Source: Pseudarthrobacter sp. NamE5 (GTDB taxonomy: Bacteria; Actinomycetota; Actinomycetes; Actinomycetales; Micrococcaceae). Taken from it: 64,000 nucleotides of DNA. The DNA lies in NCBI RefSeq assembly GCF_005796225.1, contig NZ_VAHO01000012.1:1-64000 (forward strand). The letters are read 5' to 3'. A program made the translations under genes and the position numbers. Every line of letters begins with the position of its first letter. The stretch's first letter is position 1. Shown piece by piece: positions 49,120 through 58,333 of this stretch. The notes below the pieces were generated by a model. It had not been told where the DNA came from and searched no databases. It was given only the letters and a program-made list of their open reading frames with translations.

Positions 49120-49581
49120 ATGACTACTCAAGCCTTGCCTTCCGCCCTGGCGGAGATCGTGGACGACTTCCAGGCCCTCAGCGAGCCCGAGCGGCTGCAG
49201 CTGCTGCTGGAATTCTCTGAAGGACTGCCGGAGCTGCCGGGGCGGCTCACCGACCATCCCGAGCTGCTCGAGCAGGTGGTGGAGTGCCAGTCGCCGTTGT
49301 TCCTTACTATCGAAACGGAAAAAAACGACGACGGCCGGCCGGCTGCGGTGCGCCTCTTCTTCAAAGCCCCGGCCGAGGCACCCACCACGCGGGGTTTCGC
49401 CGGTGTGCTGCACGAGGGGCTTGACGGGCTCTCGCCTGAGGAGATCCTGTCCGTTCCGGACGACATGCCTGAACTGCTCGGTCTCACCAGGGCGATCACG
49501 CCGCTGCGCATGCGGGGCATGACCGCGATGCTCGGGCGGATCAAGCGCAAGGTGGCCGCGGCCTCCGGCGTCCGCGCCTAA
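49120..49581 (+). CDS. sufE: SufE-family protein
   Basis: A 153-residue SufE-like sulfur acceptor. The conserved Cys lies in VVECQSPLFL, and PLRMRGMTAMLGRIK closes the domain. In other bacteria SufE takes sulfur from a cysteine desulfurase for Fe-S assembly; its pairing with a rhodanese suggests an alternative sulfur donor. The suf operon itself is not here. Confidence 0.92.
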   Translation: MTTQALPSALAEIVDDFQALSEPERLQLLLEFSEGLPELPGRLTDHPELLEQVVECQSPLFLTIETEKNDDGRPAAVRLFFKAPAEAPTTRGFAGVLHEGLDGLSPEEILSVPDDMPELLGLTRAITPLRMRGMTAMLGRIKRKVAAASGVRA

Positions 49582-49592
49582 CCCGGCACGGG

Positions 49593-50099
49593 GTGGCACG
49601 CAAAAGCACTGCCCAGGGAACCCCGGCCACAGCGGCACTCGCCGCGGCCGGGATTCCCTTTGTGCTGCATCCCTATGCCCACGATCCTGCCGCGGCAAGC
49701 TATGGTGCGGAGGCGGCGGAAGTCCTCGGCATCGACCCCGCGCGGGTCTTCAAAACGCTGATGGTGGAGGTCGAAGGCAGGCTGGCGGTGGGTATTGTGC
49801 CGGTCAGCGGCAGCCTGGACCTGAAGGCATTTGCCGCAGCGATGGGTGCCAAGAAAGCCGCAATGGCGGACCCTGCCGCAGCACAGCGGCGCACCGGCTA
49901 CGTGCTCGGCGGGATCTCGCCGCTGGGCCAGCGGCTGCCCTCCCCCACGGTGCTGGATGCGACCGCGCTGGCACTGGAGACGCTGCTGGTCTCCGGCGGC
50001 AGGCGCGGGCTGGACGTCGAGCTCGCGCCTGCAGACCTGATCCGCCTCACGGACGCCCTCACGGCACCGATCAGCTCATTGGTTCCGGGCGGCAAGTGA
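49593..50099 (+). CDS. ybaK: Cys-tRNA(Pro) deacylase (YbaK/EbsC)
   Basis: A 168-residue YbaK-type editing protein. The catalytic Lys is in ARVFKTLMVE, with GIVPVSGSLDLK and YVLGGISPLGQ. It hydrolyses mischarged Cys-tRNA(Pro). GTG 49593 start, 12 bases after sufE. Its 3' end overlaps the convergent hydrolase gene by 24 bases. Confidence 0.92.
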   Translation: MARKSTAQGTPATAALAAAGIPFVLHPYAHDPAAASYGAEAAEVLGIDPARVFKTLMVEVEGRLAVGIVPVSGSLDLKAFAAAMGAKKAAMADPAAAQRRTGYVLGGISPLGQRLPSPTVLDATALALETLLVSGGRRGLDVELAPADLIRLTDALTAPISSLVPGGK

Positions 50100-51362
50100 G
50101 CCGCCCAGCGCGCCGGGGTTCAGCCTGGGCGCCAGCTGCTGCCGCAGCCATGCTTTGACCCTGCCCTCCCACCGCTCCCGGTCAACATTCCATTCCTTGG
50201 TGTGCCGCGCCCGGTGGAAGGGCTCGAAGGTCACCATCTCCGGGTTACGCTCGGCGAGCAGTGCGGAGGGTTCGTACGGCACGTATTCGTCGTCGACGCT
50301 GTGCAGGATCAGGGTGGGGGTGCGCAGTTCAACCGCCCGGGACACCCAGTCCATCACCTTCAGGTCCACCGGCGCCGACAAACCCGTGAGCCGCCGCCCC
50401 AGGGGGTGGCCCAGCATAAGCTGCCCGTAACGCCCTACCACGGACGGGATGCGGTGGATCTGCGCGTGGTGGGCAAGGACATTGACCCAGTCCGTCACCG
50501 GCGCATCGAGCACCATCGCCCGGATCAGGTGGCGGTAGCGGGACAGGTCGGCGGTCTGCAGGCAGATGGCGCCGCCCATCGACCACCCGAACAGCACAAC
50601 CTCTTCCGCACCTCGGGCCAGGGCATATTCGATGGCTGCTTCAATGTCGCGCCACTCAGTGGTGCCCAGGCCATAACGGCCGTCGTCTGCGGACGGGGCC
50701 AGGCCGTCGTTCCGGTAGGAGACCAGGAGGCTGGTAAGCCCGAGTTCGAGAGCCGGACCCACCGCGCGCAGCGCCTCCTGCCGGGTGGCACCGCGTCCAT
50801 GGACCATCACTGCCCATGTGCGCGCTGTCCCGCCGGCGCGGACCAGCCAGGCCGGAGCCTGCCCGCGCTCCACGTCGATCAGCACGTCCTCGTAGGGAAT
50901 TCCGACGGCGGCCGGGTCAGGATAGACAGCGCCGCTCCACCATCCACGGCGGGCCGTGGAGAGGTCTCCGGCGTAGACCGCCTCAACCTCCCGGAGCACG
51001 GTCCGGTCCGCTGGCGAGTAGGAGACGATCCGGCCGATCCTCGCATGCCCCCTGCCGCCGTCAAAAAAGAATCCGTACACACCGTCCACGGTGGTGTCGT
51101 CAGTAGCGGCAAAAATTGCCTGCTGCCGCTGGCCGTCCCTGATCAGGGCAAGAATTTCCTGGTCAGCAGCCCGCTGGCGGGCAGGGGTAATGACCCGCCT
51201 GGCGAAATACACGGCGAGCGCAGACGAACCCGTTGCCAGGAGGCCCGCCAGGCCGCCCCCTCCGATGGCCCCGGCCAGCGCCCACTTTGCCTGCAGCGAT
51301 ATCCTGCCGGAATCCGAAGCGGTTGTGGCGGGGGCGGGGCGGGAGCGTTGGAAAGGTGCCAT
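50076..51362 (-). CDS. Membrane-anchored alpha/beta hydrolase
   Basis: About 428 residues. A hydrophobic segment near residues 30-55 anchors the protein; the hydrolase domain has VMVHGRGATR (oxyanion region), the nucleophile Ser in LFGWSMGGAI, Asp in SVDDEYVPY and His in HTKEWN. It resembles BAAT/prolyl oligopeptidase-like or Abhd hydrolases; the substrate is unknown. ATG 51362 is chosen over 51413. Confidence 0.82.
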   Translation of the reverse strand: MAPFQRSRPAPATTASDSGRISLQAKWALAGAIGGGGLAGLLATGSSALAVYFARRVITPARQRAADQEILALIRDGQRQQAIFAATDDTTVDGVYGFFFDGGRGHARIGRIVSYSPADRTVLREVEAVYAGDLSTARRGWWSGAVYPDPAAVGIPYEDVLIDVERGQAPAWLVRAGGTARTWAVMVHGRGATRQEALRAVGPALELGLTSLLVSYRNDGLAPSADDGRYGLGTTEWRDIEAAIEYALARGAEEVVLFGWSMGGAICLQTADLSRYRHLIRAMVLDAPVTDWVNVLAHHAQIHRIPSVVGRYGQLMLGHPLGRRLTGLSAPVDLKVMDWVSRAVELRTPTLILHSVDDEYVPYEPSALLAERNPEMVTFEPFHRARHTKEWNVDRERWEGRVKAWLRQQLAPRLNPGALGGSLAARNQ

Positions 51363-51478
51363 GAGACTATTCTTACCGCCCCGCCACCGAAGCCTGCATT
51401 CCGCCGCGGACATCCGGCCCGGTCAAAGGCGTGCGCCGACCCATGCGCTGCGCCGCGCTGCAGGGCTAGGCTAGGCCC

Positions 51479-51970
51479 ATGAGTGAACCCATCGTCATCC
51501 TGACCGAAGAGCCCCTGGGGGCGGACGACCGCCGGAACATCGAACGCCTCGTGGACGGGGCAGATACACGGCTGGTGGTGCTGGTGCCCGCCAACACGGA
51601 GCGGCACCTGCTGGTGGACTTCCTCGAAAACCTTTCCCTGCTCGACATAGCCAAGGCATTCCGCGACCTGACTGCCCACGCACCGGATCCCAGCCAGGAG
51701 CGGGCGCAGGCCGCCGAGACCCTGGCCGTGTCACTGGCGGCACTGGAGGGACTCGGATCCGGGGTTACGGGGGAAGTGGTGGACGGCGGGGCTGTCGACG
51801 GGCTGGTGTCCAAGGTCCGTGAGACCGGCGCAACCCAGGCAGTGGTCATTACCCGGCCCCACGCCGTGGCGGACACCTTCCACACGGACTGGGCCAACAA
51901 GGCCCAGGACCAGCTGGGCGTACCCGTCCTGCATCTGTACGCAGGATCGGGATTTATCGGTGACTCGTGA
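51479..51970 (+). CDS. Conserved hypothetical (USP-like fold)
   Basis: A 163-residue protein beginning EPIVILTEEPL, with alternating hydrophobic strands and helices and a GATQAVVITRPH segment, resembling small Rossmann-like or universal-stress folds. It is followed closely by msrB, so the pair may respond to oxidative stress; that role is inferred from context only. Confidence 0.6.
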   Translation: MSEPIVILTEEPLGADDRRNIERLVDGADTRLVVLVPANTERHLLVDFLENLSLLDIAKAFRDLTAHAPDPSQERAQAAETLAVSLAALEGLGSGVTGEVVDGGAVDGLVSKVRETGATQAVVITRPHAVADTFHTDWANKAQDQLGVPVLHLYAGSGFIGDS

Positions 51971-51984
51971 GCGTTGAGGACACT

Positions 51985-52524
51985 ATGAGCATCTTCGGAA
52001 ACAGCATTTTCGGAAACAAGGCCGCCGATACCTCCACCTCGGCTGAGGAAGCAGCGGCCGCTGATTCCTCCCCTGATTCCGCCGCAACGGCTAGGCGTGT
52101 TGCGAAAACTGATGAGCAGTGGCGCCAGGAATTGACGCCGGAGGAGTACTACGTGCTCCGCCAGGCGGGAACCGAGCGTCCATACACGGGCGAGTACTGG
52201 GACACCCATACTGCCGGTGTCTACCAGTGCCGCGCCTGCGGAATCGAACTTTTCACGAGCCACGAAAAGTTTGATTCCCACTGCGGCTGGCCGTCCTTCT
52301 GGGCGCCTTTGGCGGAGGGGAACGTCCGCTACATCCACGACCGCACCCTGGGGATGGACCGGATAGAGGTCCGCTGCGCCGCATGCGACTCCCATCTTGG
52401 TCACGTGTTTGAGGGCGAGGGCTACGGGACCCCCACTGACCAGCGTTATTGCATCAATTCCATCTCCATCCGGCTCGTCCCAGCAGAAGAACCGCAGGTC
52501 AAAGGCATGCGGCCGGAGGCATGA
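51985..52524 (+). CDS. msrB: Peptide-methionine (R)-S-oxide reductase
   Basis: A 179-residue MsrB. Zn ligands lie in CRACG and RCAACDSHLGHVF, the substrate pocket in HCGWPSFW, and the catalytic Cys in QRYCINSISI. Repairs oxidised methionine using thioredoxin. TTGAGG six bases before ATG 51985 favours this start over GTG 51967, which overlaps the upstream stop. The first ~45 residues are a disordered Ala/Ser/Asp stretch. Confidence 0.94.
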   Translation: MSIFGNSIFGNKAADTSTSAEEAAAADSSPDSAATARRVAKTDEQWRQELTPEEYYVLRQAGTERPYTGEYWDTHTAGVYQCRACGIELFTSHEKFDSHCGWPSFWAPLAEGNVRYIHDRTLGMDRIEVRCAACDSHLGHVFEGEGYGTPTDQRYCINSISIRLVPAEEPQVKGMRPEA

Positions 52525-52570
52525 TCCGCCAGCGAAGGACCTGCTCGCGCCTTGCTTCCAAGCACTTAGA

Positions 52571-52655
52571 CCAAGAGTCTCTTAAGCTAAGGACTTCTTG
52601 GCATTAGCCCTTCTGGTTGCTTGCTACGCTCCAGGTGAATAGCAAGCAACCAGAA
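52571..52655. promoter_or_regulatory. Two dyads overlapping the DUF6421 promoter
   Basis: An imperfect palindrome spans 52571-52601 (CCAAGAGTCTCTTA against TAAGGACTTCTTGG, centred on CTTAAGCTAAG). A perfect 16-bp repeat follows: TTCTGGTTGCTTGCTA (52611-52626) and its complement (52640-52655). A TTGGCA -35 (52598-52603) and TTGCTA -10-like box (52621-52626), 17 bases apart, overlap both. They look like a regulated promoter or a stable 5' hairpin before ATG 52668. Confidence 0.55.
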
Positions 52656-52667
52656 AGGCAGGCGACG

Positions 52668-54035
52668 ATGACCGAAACTTTGATTACCGCAGTGACTGGG
52701 ATTTCGTCCGAAAACAAGGACTGGATGCGGTTGAAGGCCGCTGCCACCGGGCTTCAGGCCCTCCAGGTCCAGGACGGCTCCATCCCTGACGCAGCAACCC
52801 ATGCAGAAGCCACTGCCCTCGTCGGGAACATCATCGACGCCATCCGTGCCCTCACCCCCGTCTTCCCGCATGACACCGCCTATCTCGAAGCGGTCTGCGC
52901 CGATTTCTCCAGCTGGGCAGGTGCAGGGTTCCCCGCGCCGGATTTCCTGGCATCCCTCCTCGCGTTCCAGCCGCAGGAACAGCGCCACGACGGCCTCCAG
53001 CACCTGGTGGTCTTTCCCATGTACACCCAGAATGGCAGCAGCCACCGCCTGGTGGAGGCGGTATTGGTGGAGGTGATCTGGCCCGAGTTCATTGCCGGGC
53101 TGGAAGCCGGGGACTATTCCAACAAGCTCTTCGTGCCCATCCGGTTCGTGGACTTCACGGCCGGTTACGACACCAACTCGGCAGTGCTCTTCCCCGAGAC
53201 AGTGGCAGTCAGCAGGACGCCCACCTTTACCTGGGGTGCGATTTTCGCGGACCGGGAAGCGGCGAGGTTCCGCCGTGTCCTTAAGGCCGCTGCGGAGACC
53301 ACCTCCCTCGAGCTGCCCGAGGGCGCCGCGGAGATGCTTGCCGGCCAGGACCTGACCGAGGCCACGTTCGTCATGTGGGACCTGATCCATGACCGGACCC
53401 ACATGCGCGGCGACTTGCCGTTCGATCCGTTCATGATCAAGCAGCGGATGCCGTTTTTCCTCTACTCCCTCGAGGAGCTGCGCTGCGACCTGACCGCCTT
53501 CCGCGAATCGGTGCGGATCGAGAAGGATGAGGACGCCGACCCGGAGGCCCGCCGCCACGCGAAGCTTGTGCAGTACGCGATCATCTTTGACCGCATCTTC
53601 CGCTTTGCCATCACCGGCAGCCGGGTCCGGAACTACGACGGACTGGGGGGCCAGCTCCTGTTTGCCTGGCTGCACCAGCAGCACGTCCTGCACTGGACCG
53701 ACACCCGGCTCAGCATCGACTGGGATGAAGTGGCCGGCGCCGTGATCGCATTGGGCGACAAAATCGACGACCTGTACTGGCGCTCCATCGACCGCCCCAA
53801 GACGGCCCACTGGCTCGCCGCCTACCAGCTGATCTCTGCAACGGTCACCCCCCACCCGGCCTCCGTGTGGGCCAAGGGTCCGGAGGCGCTGCCGCTCACC
53901 GGCCCGCCGCGGGGCCTGACGGACCAGGTGCTCGATGACGAGTTTCCCCTGTCCATGTTCTACGAGGCACTGGAGAAGAAGATGCGCCCGGTCATCGAAT
54001 CCACGGCGGGCATTACCGGGGCCACAGCGCTGTGA
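52668..54035 (+). CDS. DUF6421-family protein
   Basis: A 455-residue soluble protein of a conserved actinobacterial family without known function. Notable blocks: RHDGLQHLVVFPMYTQNG (near 105), SSHRLVEAVLVEVIWPEF, and WDLIHDRTHMRGDLPFDPF (near 245), whose HD..H spacing suggests a metal site. ATG 52668 is preferred to 52617 because the longer frame crosses the dyad. Translationally coupled to the following SDR gene by a GTGA overlap. Confidence 0.75.
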   Translation: MTETLITAVTGISSENKDWMRLKAAATGLQALQVQDGSIPDAATHAEATALVGNIIDAIRALTPVFPHDTAYLEAVCADFSSWAGAGFPAPDFLASLLAFQPQEQRHDGLQHLVVFPMYTQNGSSHRLVEAVLVEVIWPEFIAGLEAGDYSNKLFVPIRFVDFTAGYDTNSAVLFPETVAVSRTPTFTWGAIFADREAARFRRVLKAAAETTSLELPEGAAEMLAGQDLTEATFVMWDLIHDRTHMRGDLPFDPFMIKQRMPFFLYSLEELRCDLTAFRESVRIEKDEDADPEARRHAKLVQYAIIFDRIFRFAITGSRVRNYDGLGGQLLFAWLHQQHVLHWTDTRLSIDWDEVAGAVIALGDKIDDLYWRSIDRPKTAHWLAAYQLISATVTPHPASVWAKGPEALPLTGPPRGLTDQVLDDEFPLSMFYEALEKKMRPVIESTAGITGATAL

Positions 54036-54748
54036 GCCAACACGCCAACGTCCTGGTGACAGGCGGCAGCGGGGCTTCCGGCATCGCCGTGGCCCGCGCC
54101 CTTCGGGGCGCGGGCCACCGCGTCTTCACGGTAGGTTCTGATCGCGCCCGGATCCACGCCGCCGCAGAGCAGGCGGGCGACGGCGTTGCGCCCTATGTCT
54201 GCGACCTCGCCCGGATGGAGGACGTGCGGCAGTTGCGGGCAACCGTCTCCGGTGCTGCCGGGTCGATGGACGCCGTGATCCACCTGGTGGGCGGCTGGCG
54301 GGGCGCCCGGGGCATCACTGACCAGTCCGACGAGGACTGGGACTTCCTCGAGCGCGGGGCCATCACCACGCTCCGCAATGTGTCACGGGTCTTTTACGAC
54401 GACGTCGCTGCCTCCCCGAAAGGGCGCTTCGCCATAGTGTCCTCCACCGCCGTCGGCAAGCCTTCCGCGGGCATGGCCAGCTACGTCGCCGCGAAGGCCG
54501 CTGCCGAGGCGTGGACCATGGCGGTCGCCGACGGGTTCCGGCGGGATGCCGGCGCGAACGGCGGGGGCCCGGCAGCCGCCGTCGTCCTGGTAGTGAAGGC
54601 ACTGGTGGACGATGAACTGCGCCGGGCACACCCCGAGCGCTCCTTCCCTGGGGCAACGGACGTGGCGGACCTGGCGCGCGCCGTCGCGGAACTCTTCACG
54701 GCCCCCGCTGCTGAACTCAACGGCAGGCGGCTGCTGCTGGCGGCCTGA
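54032..54748 (+). CDS. SDR-family oxidoreductase
   Basis: A 238-residue short-chain dehydrogenase: nucleotide-binding TGGSGASGIA near residue 8, the VHLVGGWRGA region, catalytic Ser in STAVGKPS and the YVAAK motif. GTG 54032 overlaps the DUF6421 stop by four bases, making a two-gene operon. Substrate unknown; the partner suggests a joint pathway. Confidence 0.87.
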   Translation: MSQHANVLVTGGSGASGIAVARALRGAGHRVFTVGSDRARIHAAAEQAGDGVAPYVCDLARMEDVRQLRATVSGAAGSMDAVIHLVGGWRGARGITDQSDEDWDFLERGAITTLRNVSRVFYDDVAASPKGRFAIVSSTAVGKPSAGMASYVAAKAAAEAWTMAVADGFRRDAGANGGGPAAAVVLVVKALVDDELRRAHPERSFPGATDVADLARAVAELFTAPAAELNGRRLLLAA

Positions 54749-54806
54749 CTCCAGGGCCTGACTGTACGGCCGCCTGCCGGCTCCTGACATTACTTAGACT
54801 GAAAGC

Positions 54807-55940
54807 GTGAGCAAAGCCATGACAACCACTGCCGAAACCGCCGCCGGGATCCGCCTTCACGATCCGACCGTGCGCGGGTTCGCCTCGGACAACTACTCCG
54901 GCGTCCATCCTGAAGTCCTCGCCGCCCTGGCCGCGGCCAACGACGGCCACCAGGTTTCCTACGGCGAGGACGACTACACCGCCAGGCTCCAGGAACTGCT
55001 GGAGGACCATTTCGGGCCTGGCATCGAGAGCTTCCCGGTCTTCAACGGCACCGGCGCCAACGTCCTTTCGCTGCAGTCCCTGCTGCCGCGGTGGGGCGCC
55101 GTCGTGTGCGCGTCCACCGCGCACATCAACATGGACGAGAACGGCGCACCCGAACGCATCGGCGGCATTAAGCTCCTGCATGTCGCGACGCCGGACGGCA
55201 AGCTCACGCCGGAGCTGATCGACCGCGAGGCATGGGGCTGGGGCGACGAGCACCGCGCCCAGCCGCTCGCCGTCTCCATCACCCAGACCACCGAGCTTGG
55301 CACCTGCTACACGCCGGAGGAGGTCCGCGCCATCGCGGAGCACGCCCACGCCAAGGGAATGAAGCTGCACATGGACGGCGCGCGGCTGGCCAACGCAGCA
55401 GCCCACCTCCAGGTCCCGCTGCGGGCCTTCACCCGGGACGCCGGGGTGGACATTCTGTCCTTCGGTGGCACCAAGAACGGCCTGCTTTTTGGGGAGGTGG
55501 TGGTGGCACTGAACCCGGAGGCCGCACACGGGCTGGTCTACCTCCGCAAGATGAACATGCAGCTGGCATCCAAGATGCGTTTCATGTCCGCACAGTTCAT
55601 CGCACTCCTCGAGGGCGACCTGTGGCTGCGGTCCGCAGCACACGCAAACGCCATGGCCGCCCGGCTCCGCGCCGCCGTCGACTCCATTGACGGCGTCCAT
55701 CCCACCCAGAAGACCGAATCCAACGGCGTGTTCGCCATCCTCCCCGAAGGGGTGGCGGACAGGCTTCGGGCATCCTTCCGGTTCTACGACTGGAACGAAG
55801 CCATTCGGGAGGTGCGCTGGATGTGCTCCTTCGACACCACAGAAGAGGATGTGGATTCCTTTGTTGCCGCGATCCGCCATGAACTGCAGAGCGGCCGGAA
55901 CGGGCAGCCTGCCGGACGCCTTGACGGACAGCCCGCGTAG
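54807..55940 (+). CDS. Threonine aldolase / beta-eliminating lyase-family PLP enzyme
   Basis: A 377-residue fold-type I PLP enzyme. It begins FASDNYSGVHPEV, has HMDGARLANA (PLP-binding Asp), and the Schiff-base Lys lies in SFGGTKNGLL. These match low-specificity L-threonine aldolase (LtaE). Probably cleaves L-threonine or allo-threonine to glycine and acetaldehyde. Confidence 0.88.
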   Translation: MSKAMTTTAETAAGIRLHDPTVRGFASDNYSGVHPEVLAALAAANDGHQVSYGEDDYTARLQELLEDHFGPGIESFPVFNGTGANVLSLQSLLPRWGAVVCASTAHINMDENGAPERIGGIKLLHVATPDGKLTPELIDREAWGWGDEHRAQPLAVSITQTTELGTCYTPEEVRAIAEHAHAKGMKLHMDGARLANAAAHLQVPLRAFTRDAGVDILSFGGTKNGLLFGEVVVALNPEAAHGLVYLRKMNMQLASKMRFMSAQFIALLEGDLWLRSAAHANAMAARLRAAVDSIDGVHPTQKTESNGVFAILPEGVADRLRASFRFYDWNEAIREVRWMCSFDTTEEDVDSFVAAIRHELQSGRNGQPAGRLDGQPA

Positions 55941-55995
55941 GCAGCGGGCGGCGAGCCTACCCGCCCCGCCCGTTCCGGTTGCGTAGTCTGCCAAC

Positions 55996-56643
55996 GTGAA
56001 CGCACTTGACCAGGTTCCCCCGGATTTTCTCCACGCCTTGGGAACCCTCAGGAAAGCCCAGTGCCGCCGGGAACTCCGCCTGGCGGAGATCCCGGCGCCG
56101 GCCCGGCTTGCACCCTTCGCCGTGGCGTTGGGCGCCGAGGTCTTTGCACCCGGCGCCAACAGCCCCGCCACGCCCCTGCACGGCCCCGCCGCCATGGCTT
56201 TGGCTGCAGCTTCCGGGACGGAAGACGACGGCGGGACGGAACTGGCAACGGGACGTTTCATTCTCCTCCACGATCCTGAGGGCTCCGAGGTCTGGGACGG
56301 CGAGTTCCGCATTGTCACCTACATCCGTGCCGAGCTGGAACCGGAGATGGGCAACGACGAAATGCTGGGAACAGTCGCGTGGACCTGGCTTGTGGAGGCG
56401 CTGGAGAACCACAAGGCTCCCTACCGGGCGGCCGGCGGCACTGCCACCCGGGTCCTGTCGGAGAGTTTCGGTACCCTGGCGGAACGGCCCGGCTCCATCG
56501 ACATCGAACTCCGTGCCTCCTGGACTCCGGCAACGCCGGACGTTCAGGCCCACCTGGAAGCCTGGTCCGACATGGTTTGCACCTTCGCCGGCCTGCCGCC
56601 CCTTCCGGACGGCGTGACCCCGCTGCCACACCGGCGGAACTGA
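55996..56643 (+). CDS. DUF3000-family protein
   Basis: A 215-residue actinobacterial protein of unknown function, recognisable by PPDFLHALGTLRKAQCR, DDGGTELATGRFILLHDP and TWLVEALENHKA. GTG 55996 start. It precedes the RNase D/HRDC gene, as the Rv2680-Rv2681 pair does in mycobacteria. Confidence 0.88.
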   Translation: MNALDQVPPDFLHALGTLRKAQCRRELRLAEIPAPARLAPFAVALGAEVFAPGANSPATPLHGPAAMALAAASGTEDDGGTELATGRFILLHDPEGSEVWDGEFRIVTYIRAELEPEMGNDEMLGTVAWTWLVEALENHKAPYRAAGGTATRVLSESFGTLAERPGSIDIELRASWTPATPDVQAHLEAWSDMVCTFAGLPPLPDGVTPLPHRRN

Positions 56644-56721
56644 CACCGGTTGTGCCATGCAAACAGGAACCCCGGCATTGACGTCCGGCGGGAACCGGCC
56701 GGCCGGTAAACTTGAGGCACC

Positions 56722-58062
56722 ATGACCGCTAACATTCCGGAAAACACCACGGCCGGCGTCCCGGCTGCTGACACCGCACCCCACATCACGGTGGAGGGCT
56801 TTGACAGCCCCATCCCCGAAATCGTTGAACTCGCGGCGCCCCGGGACGGCGTTCCGCTGGTCATTGAAACGCAATCCGCCCTTGAGCGGTGTGCCGCCGC
56901 CATTGCAGCGGGAACCGGTCCCGCCGGAGTGGACGCTGAACGGGCCTCCGGCTTCCGGTACGGGCAGCGGGCCTTCCTGGTCCAGATCCGGCGCGAGGGT
57001 GCCGGGACCTGGCTGATCGACCCCGAGCCCTTCGAGAACCTGGACATCATCAACGACGCCCTCCGCGGTGTTGAGTGGATCCTGCACGCCGCAAGCCAGG
57101 ACCTTCCCTGCCTTTCGGAACTCGGGATGTGGCCGGACAAGCTCTTCGACACCGAACTCGCCGCGCGGCTCGCCGGGCTCCCCCGCGTAGGCCTCGCCGC
57201 CGTCATTGAACAGCTCCTCGGCTTTGGACTCGCCAAAGAGCATTCGGCAGCGGACTGGTCCACCCGGCCGCTGCCCGAACCATGGCTGCGCTACGCCGCG
57301 CTGGACGTCGAGGTCCTGACCGAGCTGCGCGAAGAACTGATAGAGCTCCTGCAGGCGGACGGGAAGCTTGAGTACGCCGAGCAGGAGTTCGCGGCCATCC
57401 TTGACGCCGGCATCGCCCCGCCCCGGGTGGACCCGTGGCGGAAAACCTCAGGCCTGCACCAGATCCGTGACCGGCGGCAGCTCGCAGCCGTCCGGGAGCT
57501 GTGGCTGGAGCGGGACTCCCTGGCGCAAAAGCGGGATGTGGCTCCCGGGCGGCTGATTCCGGACTCCGCGCTGGTGGCAGCAGCCAAGGCAATGCCGTCC
57601 ACCGTGCCGCAGTTGCTGGGAACCAAGGGCTTCCACGGCCGTGCTGCCCAACGTGAAGCACCCCGCTGGCTGCGCTGCATTGCAGCCGCCCGGGATCTGG
57701 AAGACCTCCCCCCGCTGCACCTGCCCACCAACGCGCCGCCTCCGCCCCGTGTCTGGGCCGACCGCGACCCGGAGGCCGCCGCACGGCTGGCCACGGCCCG
57801 GCCCCTCCTGCAGGCAAAGTCGGACGTGTTGAACCTGCCCCTGGAGAACCTGCTGACCCCGGATTATCTCCGCCGCGTGGCGTGGCGGCCACCGTCGGAG
57901 ATCACTGAGGCAACGGTTGCCGCCGAACTGCGCGCTTTGGGGGCACGCGAGTGGCAGGTGGAGTTGGCGGCTCCCCTGATCACCGAAGCGTTCCTGGATC
58001 CGCAGCCCCTCCCGCCAAAGGAGCCAAAGCCGGACCCGGCCGCAGCCGGCCGCCAGGGGTAA
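56722..58062 (+). CDS. rnd: Ribonuclease D-like protein with HRDC domain
   Basis: A 446-residue protein. The 3'-5' exonuclease domain shows DEDD-type motifs (VDAERASGFRYG, HAASQDLPCL, YAALDVEVL), although the first motif reads VDAERA rather than the usual DTE. An HRDC domain follows (about residues 245-320). Probably involved in RNA maturation. Confidence 0.88.
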   Translation: MTANIPENTTAGVPAADTAPHITVEGFDSPIPEIVELAAPRDGVPLVIETQSALERCAAAIAAGTGPAGVDAERASGFRYGQRAFLVQIRREGAGTWLIDPEPFENLDIINDALRGVEWILHAASQDLPCLSELGMWPDKLFDTELAARLAGLPRVGLAAVIEQLLGFGLAKEHSAADWSTRPLPEPWLRYAALDVEVLTELREELIELLQADGKLEYAEQEFAAILDAGIAPPRVDPWRKTSGLHQIRDRRQLAAVRELWLERDSLAQKRDVAPGRLIPDSALVAAAKAMPSTVPQLLGTKGFHGRAAQREAPRWLRCIAAARDLEDLPPLHLPTNAPPPPRVWADRDPEAAARLATARPLLQAKSDVLNLPLENLLTPDYLRRVAWRPPSEITEATVAAELRALGAREWQVELAAPLITEAFLDPQPLPPKEPKPDPAAAGRQG

Positions 58063-58113
58063 CCCCCTGCGCCCCGGCTCTTCCGTGACACCTGGTTCCC
58101 GCCCCAATTCCGA

Positions 58114-58215
58114 AACGCTCTCTCACTCGATGCGCGAAAATTGGCAACGCTTTTTCACTTTCCCAGGAGAGTGAGAGAGCGTTGGCCAAAAATGGGCATT
58201 AAGTGAGAGAGGGTG
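58114..58215. repeat. Four-copy AACGCTCTCTCACT repeat block
   Basis: Copies: AACGCTCTCTCACTC (58114-58128, +), AACGCTTTTTCACTT (58146-58160, +), GAGTGAGAGAGCGTT (58169-58183, -) and AAGTGAGAGAGGGTG (58201-58215, -). Copies 1 and 3 are perfect inverted repeats of 15 bp; copy 2 with flanks also pairs with copy 3. It lies in the gap between rnd and the fad operon and contains no gene. Confidence 0.8.
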
Positions 58216-58240
58216 TCTTCGGTCCAGGGCCTTGCAGGCT

Positions 58241-58260
58241 ATGTTACTCACGAGTAACAT
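58241..58260. promoter_or_regulatory. Palindromic operator before the fad operon
   Basis: ATGTTACTCACGAGTAACAT has perfect 9-bp arms around AC. The TTACTCNNGAGTAA core resembles operators of TetR-type lipid regulators. It lies 74 bases before the thiolase start; the regulator is not in the window. Confidence 0.65.
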
Positions 58261-58333
58261 CGGAGGTATTGCCGCCGTCCCGCTGCCGCGCTGCGGCCTG
58301 CCGCCGGCGCTACATCTCGATGAGGAGTTATAC

